DNA from: Euphorbia lathyris | Lineage: Eukaryota; Streptophyta; Magnoliopsida; Malpighiales; Euphorbiaceae | Assembly: GCF_963576675.1 (NCBI RefSeq) | Contig: NC_088915.1 | Coordinates: forward strand, 83,089,501 to 83,153,500 | DNA: 64,000 nucleotides | Reading direction: 5' to 3' | Shown here: in pieces, positions 54,307 through 64,000 of the stretch | Numbering within the stretch: the first letter of the stretch is position 1 | Layout of the letters: the number at the start of each line of letters is the position of its first letter | Position numbers and translations under genes: made by a program | Notes under the pieces: generated by a model | What the model saw: only the letters and a program-made list of their open reading frames with translations | Told to the model about the DNA's origin: nothing | Databases searched by the model: none

Positions 54307-55610
54307 CTAATAATGGCAATAAAATTAAACAAAAGTGTTAATAATAACATAATACCAATAATATAATCAGGGACAGATCTACAGTGGGAGCAATGGGGGC
54401 AACACGATACCCGTATTTTTATAAGGAGCAACATGATAATTTACTTAATTTCTTCAAATTCAATCTATAGATTTCGTGCGGACGTGTGTAGGTCCTAAAA
54501 CATCTCCGAATTTTTTCAGGGACTCCGCGAAAATATTGGAAACGTAATGGGGGATGTAAAATCGTCCCCACAATAATTTGTAGGTTAATTTGTTAATTTT
54601 TTGTTCTTTTTTGTGAGTACTTTGTGTGTGGAGATTCATAAAAAAATATTTCCGACCAGGATTAATGGGGTAATTTTTCAAAAATTACCTCAAATAAAAG
54701 ATTAATCTAAACTTTTGTTTCTAAGGTAAACTTCAAAATATAATTAAAAAGTAAAGTTACTCACAATCATAAGGTAACTAACTTCAACGTGAATCGTAGC
54801 AGCTAATTCGCATTCAAATTTGTTCCATTCCACATAGCCCGGAAAAAAAATATCAACAATAAATAAAATAACAAATTAAAAAACCTAAAACATTTGAAGA
54901 AAACTATAGGTTGAAACTGAAGAAATAAATAAATATATAATTGTGTTGCTCCATGAAAAATACGGTTATCTCTAGTATAAACGGCATCATACATATCGTG
55001 TTCAAGGAAATCCCTATCTAATAATTGAAATAAAATTAAACAAAAGTGTTAACAATAACATAATACCAACAATATAATCAGGAACGGATCTACAGTGGGA
55101 GCAATGAGGGCAACATGATGACCGTATTTTTATAAGAAGCAAAATGATGGTTTACTTAATTTCTTCAAGTTCAAACTATAGATTTCCTGCGGACGTGTGT
55201 AGGTCCTTAAACATCTCCGAATTTTTTAAGGGACTTCCTGAAAATATTGGAAACGTAATGGGAGATGTAAATTCGTCCCCACAATAATTTGTAAGTTAAT
55301 TTGTTAATTTTTTGTTCTTTTTTGTGAGTAATTTGTGTGTGGAGTATCATAAAAAAATATTTACGACCAGGTTTAATGGGGTAATTTTTCAAAAATTACC
55401 TAAAAAAAAGATTAATCTAAACTTTTGTTTTTAAGGTAAACTTCAAAATATAACTAAAAAGTAAAGTTACTCACAATCCCAAGGTAACTAAGGTAAATCG
55501 TAACAACTAATTCGCATTCAAATTTGTTCCATTCCACATAGCCCTGAAAAAAAAATATCAACAATAAATAAAATGACGAATTAAAAAACCTAAAACATTT
55601 GAAGAAAACT

Positions 55611-56870
55611 ATAGTGACAGCGAGCAGCGAAATTTTATTGATAATGAACCTATATTTTAATAATTTTTACTTTGAAAGTATATTTTAATAACTTCTTAGT
55701 GGATATAAACAATATTATAATAGAAAATAACTTTTGAGAGAATATTTCTTTTGTACTTTTGGGTCATTTTACACTTAACATATAGATTGCTCCTCATCTA
55801 TTAGGGTCAAATTTGACCATCATCTCCTTAATAGACAATTTCATATATTAGGGTCAAATTTGACCCTCATCTCCTTAATTTATATTGGGGTTAATACACA
55901 TATTTGCCCCTGTGTTTTCGTGAAAAAACAGATTTACCCTTAAATCAAATAAACCCGTAAAACTATCCCTGGATTTTCCATAAACCTGCAATTATACCCT
56001 AATCTGACGGAGCTGCTAAACGGCGATGACATCAAACCTTCTTATCTTCAAAAAAAAAATGGATGACGACAATCAAAATTCATTTGGTTTCTTATTGTTT
56101 TCTATTGCTATTGATTTTGGATTAATTAGGAGGTTTAGACGCCATTTTATTAGGTTGATTGAGCTTTTATGAAAATGAATTTCGACCAATCTGTTCTTCT
56201 AACTTGCCTTTAATCAAAATTCAATGTGCATATTTTTTTTGTTTGTAATTGGTTGTTCTTTTCTGAAGTTTTTCTAGAGATAAGAAGGTTTGATATCATC
56301 ACCGTTTAGCAGCTCCGTCAGATTAGGGTATAATTGCAGGTTTATGGAAAATTCAGGGATAGTGTTGTGGGTTTATTTGATTTAAGGGCAAATTTGTTTT
56401 TCCGAGAAAACACAAGGGCAAATATGTGTATTAACCCTATATATTGTTATTGATTATTTTTTTGTACATTTGTTTTAATTTTACACTTAACATATAGATT
56501 GTCCCCACTGTCTCTAAATCTTAGATCCGTCCCTGGATAAATAGTCCCTTCCAAAAAAAATATTTCGAACACGGTTTAATGGGGTAATTTTTCAAAAATT
56601 ACCTTAAATAAAAGATTAATCTAAACTTTTGTTTCTAAGGTAAACTTCAAAATATAACTAAAATGTAAAATTACTCACAATCCCAAGGTAACTAATTTCA
56701 ACTTGAATCGCAACAGCTAATTCGCATTCAAATTTTACTATTTTATTGTTAAAACTTTTGTTTAATTTTAATGCCATTATTTGATGGAGGTTTCCTTCCA
56801 CATTAAATGTATGATGCGGTATATACTAAGGATGACCGTATTTTTACAGGGAGCAACATGATAAGTTATT
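55611..56870. repeat. Copy 2 of the 24330-25015 block, interrupted by a MITE
   Basis: 55611-55887 and 56447-56870 together match 24330-25015, including gggtcaaatttgaccctcat, exon-Y remnant (near 56672-56735, minus) and exon-X remnant (near 56812-56860, plus). The two exon remnants face each other, unlike in the 0.7-kb units. Confidence 0.8.
55888..56437. mobile_element. Mutator-type MITE (550 bp, about 160-bp TIRs)
   Basis: Ends are gggttaatacacatatttgc and gcaaatatgtgtattaaccc. The inverted repeats run to about 56047 and from about 56279. It is flanked by tttatattg and tatatattg, a 9-bp duplication with one mismatch. The empty site is preserved in the sister copies near 24598 and 58217. No ORF. 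Confidence 0.9.
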
Positions 56871-57944
56871 TAATTTCTTCAGGTTCAACCTATAGTTTTT
56901 GTGGGAGCAATGAGGGCAACACAATAACCGTATTTTTATACGGAGCAATATGATGGTTTACTTAATTTCTTCAAGTTCAACCTATAAATTTCGTGCGGAC
57001 GTGTGTAGGTCCTAAAACATTTCCGAATTTTTTTCGGAGACTCCCCGAAATTATTGAGAACGTAATGGGAGATGTAAAATCGTCCCCATAATAATTTGTA
57101 GGTTAATTTGTTAATTTTTTTGTTCTTTTTTGTAAGTACTTTGTGTGTGGAGGATCATAAAATAATATTTCTGACCAGGTTTAATGGGATAATTTTTCAA
57201 AAATTACCTCAAAAAAAAGATTAATCTAAACTTTTGTTTCTAAGTTAAACTTCAAAATATAACTAAAAAGTAAAGTTACTCACAATCCCAAGGTAACCAA
57301 CTTCAACGTGAATCGTAGCAGCTAATTCGCATTCAAATTTGTTCCATTCCACATAGCCCTGACAAAAAAATATCAGCAACAAATAAAATGACGAATAAAA
57401 AAACCTAAAACATTTGAAGAAAACTATAGGTTGAAACTGAAGAAAGAAAGAAATATACCATCGTGTTGCTACATGGAAAATACGGTCATCTCCGAATCAT
57501 ACATATCATGTTCAAGGAAATCTCAATCTAATAATGGCAAAATTAAACAAAAGTGTTAATAATAACATAATACCAATTATATAATCAGGGACGGATCTAC
57601 AGTGGGAGCAATGGGGGCAACACGATAACCGTATTTTTATAAGGAGCAACATGATGGTTTACTTAATTTCTTCAAATTCAACTTATAGATTTCGTGCGGA
57701 TGTGTGTAGGTCCTAAAACATCTCCGAATTTTTTAAGGGACTAACAATATAACTAAAAACATCTCCGAATTCAAAATATAACTAAAAAGTAAAGTTACTC
57801 ACAATCCCAAGGTAACTAACTTCAAGGTAAATCGTAACAGCTAATTCACATTCAAATTTGTTCCATTCCACATAGCCCTGGAAAAAAAATATCAGCAATA
57901 AATAAAATGACGAATTAAAAAACCTAAAACATTTGAAGAAAACT

Positions 57945-58570
57945 ATAGTGACAGCGAGCAGAGAAATTTTACTGATAATGAACCTATATTTTAATAATTT
58001 TTACTTTGAAAGTATATTTTAATAACTTCTTAGTGGATATAAATAATATTATAATAGAAAATAACTTTTGAGAGAATATTTCTTTTGTACTTTTGGGTCA
58101 TTTTACACTTAACATATAGATTGCTCCTCATCTATTAGGGTCAAATTTGACCATAATCGCCTTAATAGACAATTTCATATATTAGGGTCAAATTTGACCC
58201 TCATCTCCTTAATTTATATTGTTATTGATTATATTTTTTGTACATTTGTTTTAATTTTACACTTAACATATAGATTGTCCCTACTGTCTCTAAATCTTAG
58301 ATCCGTCCCTGGGTAAATAGTCCCTTCCAAAAAAAATATTTCAAACACGGTTTAATGGGGTAATTTTTCAAAAATTACATTAAACAAAAGATTAATCTAA
58401 ACTTTTGTTTCTAAGGTAAACTTCAAAATATAACTAAAATGTAAAATTACTCACAATCCCAAGGTAACTAATTTCAACTTGAATCGCAACAGCTAATTCG
58501 CATTCAAATTTTACTATTTTATTGTTAACATTTTTGTTTAATTTTAATGCCATTATTTGATGGAGGTTTC
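57945..58570. repeat. Copy 3 of the 24330-25015 block, cut by Copia-3
   Basis: Matches 24330-24960 closely and stops at gatggaggtttc, where Copia-3 begins. Confidence 0.8.
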
Positions 58571-60003
58571 TGTTGGTCCCTGGTAATTAGTTCCAAGGGG
58601 GGGTTAGGAACTAATATAACTTTTTCGCGTTTTAATTAAGCTGACTGGAAGTTATTTCAAGAGTTTATTAACTCAGCTTTTGGTCAGCTTGGTGAGAAAT
58701 GTTTCAAGACAGCTTTAGTCAGATGTTGACTAAAGTTGTTTTCTTGTGAGTTGAGAATTGACACTCTTGGAGGTCAGCTTCTAACTCAGCACCACTTATT
58801 TACTCAAGGTCAGCTTAGGCAATTTATATGCTGAGTAAATATAGCAAACAACACATGCAATATAAGAGAGAGTTCAGAGATTACTCAGTATCACTTATCC
58901 TGGTTCGGCCTCTCTGCCTACGTCCAGTCCCTAGAGTCCTCCAGGCTTTTTGAATCCAATACTGAGCTCTTTAATGGTAGAGCACAAACCAATTACAAGG
59001 CAGTTGAATATGCAAGAGTACCTTCCTCTATTCGTCTACTCAACTCCTACTAAGTGCTACAGTCCAGCACCTAGATTTCTCTACCACTGAATGCTTACAA
59101 CCAAGCACTCAACTTCACACTCTCAATATTCCTATTGATTACAAACTTGTTCTTTTTGAACTAAAGAACACTTTAGATGATTACAAAATAATCAATCTAG
59201 CATTTACACAGAGAATGAAAAATTGGTGTAAGATCTTTTTGTATTTGAGTGCTTTCAAGATTTTCTCTCTTTGTATTTTTCTCTTGATGCTTCAGTGTTA
59301 TAATCCAAGGTTCTTCATTGTCCTTTTATAAAAGGAAATTGCGGATTTGGATCGTTTGAATTGTTGTTACCGTTAACACCAAAACGGCTCTTTTGGGGAA
59401 CAATTTCTGGTCAGCTTCAGACTGTTCCGCCAATCCCTTTCTTTGTTTTCTTCAGGCATCAGGTTTGTCTTCTTGTGTCTGGCTTGTCTTTTTGTGCCAG
59501 TTGTCTTTTACCAATAATCCAATGACCCATGTCACTTGGAATTAGTCTTTTGTGTGTCTTCGAGGTTCCAATTATTGGTGCAGAAGATTGGCAGACTTTG
59601 TCCTTTAGTGAATGGATCCTTCATGCTGTCCTGACTGTGACTCAGCTTCATTCGTTATCCTTGAATGTTCAACTTCTATACTGAGTTGCTTCGTGGTTAG
59701 CTCTGTTCTGTTTATACGCTGCTGAAGAAGTCTTTTGTTTTAGTCAGCTTAGTTCTGGCATCTTAGACTAAAACTTCTGATACAGAGTTCTACTCCATTC
59801 GGCTTCCATTCTGTCATGCTAAGTTCCGTTCTACTCATCTTTGCTTGTGCTGACTTTTGTCCTCTCTTTACTTTATATATATTTTTGCACTCAATATTGA
59901 ACAAATACATTAGTACAATTAAATCAAAGTATTTAAATTTAATTGCCTCTTAATCATGGATGATTTTGTCAAATCAAAATCTTGTGGAAAAAGTGTTTCA
60001 ACA
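58571..60003 (-). repeat. Copia-3 3' LTR (1,433 bp)
   Basis: TGTTGGTCCCTGG...GTGTTTCAACA on the + strand. It shares the ends and the 'cctctactgagctcttta'-type block with the Copia-2 LTR but lacks the ttcgaa palindrome. The right partner is outside the window, so no target duplication can be checked. Confidence 0.93.
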
Positions 60004-60397
60004 AACTCCCCCATTTTGATGTTGACAAAATACATAATTATGGAACTCAGTTATAAGTTACCCCATGATTGATATTTTATGATGTGACTCCCCCGTAAGG
60101 GTTGCATTCATTTTGTTTGAACTTTATTCTGAGCCTTCCAAGATCTAATTAAGACATTTGTGTATACTGACTTAGTTTTGGAAGGATATTGTTTCTTAGT
60201 TTAGTTTTAGTGTTTAAAGTGTTTAACCGTTCTGATTTGTTTGTTCAAGTTTGATGAGTCAGATCAGAAAGAAAAAAATAAAGACTGATATTGGATTTAA
60301 AACATCAACACAACAAAGCATATCAACCTAAACATTAGATAAAAACAAACAGATAACAGGATAAGGTGCCAAGTTTCTAGACACGAACTGGCTAGAT
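60004..60397 (-). other. Copia-3 3' untranslated region and polypurine tract
   Basis: The minus strand has gggggag at 60007-60013 next to the LTR and again at 60088-60094. The middle copy seen in Copia-1 and Copia-2 is degenerate (near 60060). Confidence 0.8.
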
Positions 60398-63169
60398 TCA
60401 CTTCTTCTTTCGTTGAGCTGAGGGATCAACATTAGCAATGCCTTTTCCTTTGCTTCCAGATGCAGACGCAGTTCCTAAAGGCTGAGGCTGAGTTCCTCTG
60501 TCACTTGTCTCCCCCGTTTTGCCATCATCGGATTGGTAAAGAAAGGTCTTATTTCTGGCGGCAAAGGAGAGGTAGTTAGAGTAGCGTTGAAGCCTTTTTG
60601 TGCTTTCACCCAAACTGTCAATGATAGGAACGCTATCGTCCTGGACGTGCCTGGGGACTCGAATGGAGCTGCTTATCATGCTAAGAAGACATTCATGGGC
60701 TTTGCTCAGGCAGGAAATGGAGCTGGTGACCTGCCCATAAGATTGATGAAATAGTTTTAGCAGAGCAGAGTCATAGAACATGCGCTGTGCATTGTTGATC
60801 CTCATGGCTTTCATGATAGCTTGCGAGAAGCTCATGAGCTCTGTGTTGGATACTGGATCAACATCCATCTGGGCTCGACCAATGTTCAGGAGTCTCACTG
60901 CCTCACTCAATTGATCAATAGTACACTGAGAGGAAGAGGATACAAGGTCACGGGTACTTGTTAGCTCAGCTTGAAGCTTAGTGAAGCATTGTTGGAGTTC
61001 GGTGGAGGTGACAAATTCGGTATTGCTTGGTGGACTGGATTTAGTTAGCTCAGCATATAACTTGGTGAAGCAATCTTGCAACTCAGCAGATGTTGCAGAC
61101 TCAGTATGGGCAGTTGCTCTAGAGGGGGTCAGTTCCGCTGCTAGCTTAACAAAATAGTTTTGAAGCTCAGTGGAAGTGACGTACCCTAGATTTGCTTCAG
61201 ATAGTTGTTGAATTTTCCCTTCAAGAGAGTTCATGTGGGTGGCCATGGTAAGCACTAATTCAGTCAGTTTGGCCATTTGCTCTTATTTTGGTTGCTGAGT
61301 TTGCACTGCAGTGATAATACTGACCAAATCTTTTAGGCTACGTAGTTCTTGTAGAAGCTGAGTGATACCTGTCAGGTGAGAGGTCTCATCTTGAGTGGAT
61401 TGGCAACCTTCAGCTTGAGTAGGATGAAAGTCTTAAAGCAAAGACTGAGCTGAAGCAATGACCCTACGGCCAGACTCAGTTGCATTCAAATATGCAAACT
61501 TAGCAGCATTGGACTCAGAGGCTAGTGCAGGATTTTCTGATGGTGGAGGTGTTGGTTCCTTGCCAGATTGAGTACCTGGACTTTGATGAATTTGTTGAGC
61601 TGAGTTAACAACATTTTGTGTTGGAGGTGGAGTTGAGGTATGAGTTGGCTCAATTGGAGCAGTTTGACTTGGATCTGCAGGGTTCTTGGCATGTTCCTCA
61701 TCCTGAGTAACAGAGGCTTGCTTTTCCGCTAGATCTTCTGGTGGAGATTCGGTTGCATTTGAGAAATACTTGAACTGAATTGTAGACAGGTCAGTTTCTG
61801 GCTCGTCAATGGGAAAGTCGTCCATGAGATCAAGGTGCTTTTGCGCTTTCTTCTTTAATCTTCGCCGGGTCTCAGTTTTTGGCGGAGAATGGTCAGTTTG
61901 AAAACCTACACTTGACTCAGCAGCAACTGTCCCTTTATCTACAGGTTGCTCAACATTACCATCTTTCCTTGTCTGCTCAGCATCATCATTGGGGTATTCT
62001 TCCTCTTCAGTATTAACTTGTTGGTGCTCAACAAATTCCTCATCTTCCTTGTCTAGGTCAAGCACATGACCTTCAGGATGAGTAGAGACTAGTGGGACAA
62101 CTTCTACTATCTTCAAAGAGTTACCTCTTTTCTTTTTCTTTAACGGAGTTTCAGGAGTTTCTTCGTTCTCATCTTCAGGCACTTCTGGCCTCTTTCTTTT
62201 CTCAACATGCTCATTAACCTTGTCAGTTTTATCTTTCTGTCTTGATGAAAGCCTTATTTTCTTTGGAACAGAATGAATGTCCTTGGAGCAAGCTTCTACA
62301 GCCTTCCTCTTCTTCCCTTTTTCAGGCTGAACTATTTCAGGTGACTCAGTATGAGCCTCAACTTCTTTTGCAGGCTCAACTTCAGGTTCCATTTCTGGTT
62401 GCTCTGCTTCCTCATCTTCCTCAGCATCTCCAGCTCCTTCATACCCCTTCAAGGGTTGATTATACAATAGTCCATTTAGTAGGACAGCAGTGATTTCATT
62501 TCCCAACGAACTTGTCTCATCCACGGTCTCTATTTGCTTGTCCTGTATAATTTTCGTAATAAGTGAACCCAACCGTAGTTTCCTATCGCTTCGTTGAAAG
62601 GCTCCAACTAGAAACACAGGAAGATTGAATGGAGTGGAGGTCAACATGTGCCAGATAAAGCATTGTTCGAAGTTGGATGCGGAGGAGGCTGAGCTGAGTT
62701 TGGGAAAGATGAAGTTAGTCAGCATGAAGTGGACCATCTTTTGATCTTTACCCATACAGGTACTGGGTATCTCCCCTTTATGATCTTTGGGTTTACAAAA
62801 CCCCTTTAGCTTCTCAGATGTGGCTTTAGGTATCTTCTCCTTTGTTGTTCGAAATTGGATTCCTTCGTTTGGTATCTCTAATAGTGTGGCTAGATAGGCA
62901 GGGGTTATAACGATTTTCTGACCTTTCACAGTGGTCTCCAGATAATCTGAGTCATCTGCATCAACCCGTAAATTTGAGTAGAACTCTCGAACTAACCTTG
63001 GGTAGGCTGTTCCTGGAAGAGAAAAGAGACCTGTCCAGTTGTTTTTCGCGATCCATTCATAGAATGGTGTTTCAGACGATACAAAGCTTGGAGAGAACCA
63101 TCGGCATTTTAACACCTCCAGATTGTTAACCTTCGAGTGTACTTTGATCATTATCCTCTCCTTTTCCAT
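60398..63169 (-). pseudogene. Copia-3 ORF3, about 920 codons with two stops
   Basis: Starts at ATG 63169 (MEKERIMIKVHSKVNN). The N-terminal conserved domain runs to about residue 240 (ETPFYEWIAKNNWTGLFSL, VREFYSNLRV, NFEQCFIWHMLT, DRKLRLGSLITKI). A long acidic/basic linker follows with KKKKRG near 360 and the ATESGRRVIASAQSLL block. Stops lie at 61433 (TAA) and about 61286 (TAA), in the same frame as the C-terminal 292 codons. That part holds three copies of a roughly 30-residue repeat with the core TSTELQNYFVKLAAELT, where Copia-1 has one. It then has QLSEAVRLLN, shared with Copia-1 (QIGEAVRLLN), and a Lys-rich end (QRKKK). Confidence 0.82.
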
Positions 63170-63305
63170 TGAAGGACCAGCGTGGTCAGTGGGTTTGTTT
63201 TGAGCTTCTGGGAGACATTTTTGACGATTTTGAAATTTTTAGAGAGGAAGAAGTTTGAGTTTCAGGGATTGCAAGAATGAGGAAAGATGAGTGGGGGTTC
63301 TTCAA

Positions 63306-63317
63306 TTTTATATAAAT
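63306..63317 (-). promoter_or_regulatory. Possible internal TATA box upstream of Copia-3 ORF3
   Basis: The minus strand reads tatataaaattg about 140 bp before ATG 63169. It is the third occurrence of a TATA-like box in the pol-ORF3 spacer. Confidence 0.35.
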
Positions 63318-63794
63318 TAATGAAGACCCTGAATCATTATCTTGCCGTTTTTCTCCTAGGGACGTTCATTCGACAGATATTCTGTCAATTATGACATCTT
63401 CAGCGCATGGGTTTTTGCCATTAATGCGTGTCTTCCCAATGTGTCAGAATTTACACGTGTAGATTTTCTTTATGCGAAATGGGTTTTTTGCTGAAATTCG
63501 AAGCGTCAATAATATTGAGTGCCTAGCGTTTGTTAAGACAATTTTTCTATCTCCTATTAACTCATCATAGGTTACGTACTCAGCGTGTGTTTTTACTTAG
63601 CATGGAGTGATTTGTTTATCTACTCAGCATGGGATGTTTCTTCAACTTTTATGCCTACTCAGTATCGTTACTTACTATGTATGCACAGGGTGGCTTTTTC
63701 ATTTTTAAGCTTAGTAGGAATAAATATTTCACTCAACATGGCATTTGTACAATCATTCAAAGTTCCACTCATAATTTATTCAATACAGATTTAG

Positions 63795-64000
63795 TTAGAG
63801 TGGATTTGACATACCAATTGCTTCCCTTAGTATGTTGAATTGCTCTCGTGCCAAGGGCTTTGTGAAGATATCTGCAAGCTGATCATTTGTTGGCACGTAG
63901 GTCAGCTTGATCTCATCTTTTAGTATGTGATCTCTGATGAAGTGATGCCTTATGCTAACATGCTTCGTCCTACTGTGTTGGACTGGATTTTTAGATAGAT
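63795..64000 (-). CDS. Copia-3 Pol, RNase H C-terminus (partial)
   Basis: Open on the minus strand from the window edge to TAA 63795-63797. [20 protein letters not shown], then [13 protein letters not shown] and LREAIGMSNPL match the ends of Copia-1 and Copia-2 Pol. The rest of the gene is beyond the window. Confidence 0.92.
   Translation of the reverse strand, partial: LSKNPVQHSRTKHVSIRHHFIRDHILKDEIKLTYVPTNDQLADIFTKPLAREQFNILREAIGMSNPL

Larger units (their letters stand above)
53678..57946 (-). repeat. About 0.7-kb repeat cluster with copies of fibrillarin-like exons X and Y
   Basis: The landmark agcaatg(g/a)gggcaaca occurs at 53678, 54389, 55100, 56906 and 57607 (periods about 711, 711 and 701 bp). 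Full units carry, on the minus strand, exon Y (54055-54129, about 54766-54840, 57284-57358) and exon X (54229-54306, about 54945-55017, about 57463-57526). Y also occurs in the shortened units near 55475 and 57801. Every Y copy keeps donor gtgagt; four end in cttgggatt, the second in cttatgatt. Substitutions and small deletions distinguish the copies. Only the copy nearest exon Z can be colinear with the gene; the rest are extra 5' exon copies. Confidence 0.8.
58571..64000 (-). mobile_element. Copia-3: partial Ty1/copia element (3' LTR, ORF3, end of pol)
   Basis: The 3' LTR starts TGTTGGTCCC at 58571, inside a copy of the fibrillarin-exon repeat. It is followed by polypurine tract, ORF3 and the RNase H end of pol at the window edge. 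gag, the rest of pol and the 5' LTR lie outside. It is related to Copia-1 and Copia-2, but its LTR differs strongly in the middle, so it is a separate subfamily. Confidence 0.93.

Overview
This is nuclear DNA of a flowering plant, most likely a eudicot; I cannot name the species. The evidence is nested LTR retrotransposons with plant-type tRNA-Met primer sites, a tRNA-derived SINE, Mutator-like and CACTA transposons, short GT-AG introns and AT-rich spacers. No rRNA gene, functional tRNA gene or CRISPR array was seen. About four fifths of the window is mobile DNA.

Layout: (1) 1-19462 is the 3' part of an old Ty3/gypsy element of the Tat type (Gypsy-1, + strand). It carries a broken gag-pol and a spliced antisense gene next to its 3' LTR. 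It is split by a 11.2-kb Ty1/copia element (Copia-1, 5303-16472, TSD gggct). (2) 19583-21310 holds two DNA elements with long inverted repeats. (3) 21693-22920 is a 1.2-kb gag-only LTR element inserted in a relic gene 5' end. (4) 22921-27011 is AT-rich DNA with fragments of a fibrillarin-like gene and a SINE. (5) 27012-46789 is a second Tat-type gypsy element (Gypsy-2, - strand, 509-bp LTRs, TSD tagac). Its integrase is split by Copia-2 (30673-41028, - strand, TSD tgctt). (6) 46879-54306 (- strand) is a diverged fibrillarin-like gene. One exon is cut by a 4.3-kb CACTA element (48332-52652, TSD att), which itself carries exons 1-2 of a vacuolar H+-ATPase subunit c gene. (7) 53678-58570 is a cluster of about 0.7-kb repeats, each with copies of the two 5' fibrillarin-like exons, plus a MITE. 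(8) 58571-64000 is the 3' part of a third copia element (Copia-3, - strand).

The most unusual content is: a third ORF downstream of pol in all three copia elements; spliced antisense genes in both gypsy elements; the CACTA element carrying a cellular gene fragment, sitting inside a fibrillarin-like gene; and the amplified fibrillarin-like exons. Insertion order can be read directly: Copia-1 after Gypsy-1, Copia-2 after Gypsy-2, CACTA after the fibrillarin-like gene, and Copia-3 after the exon-repeat cluster.
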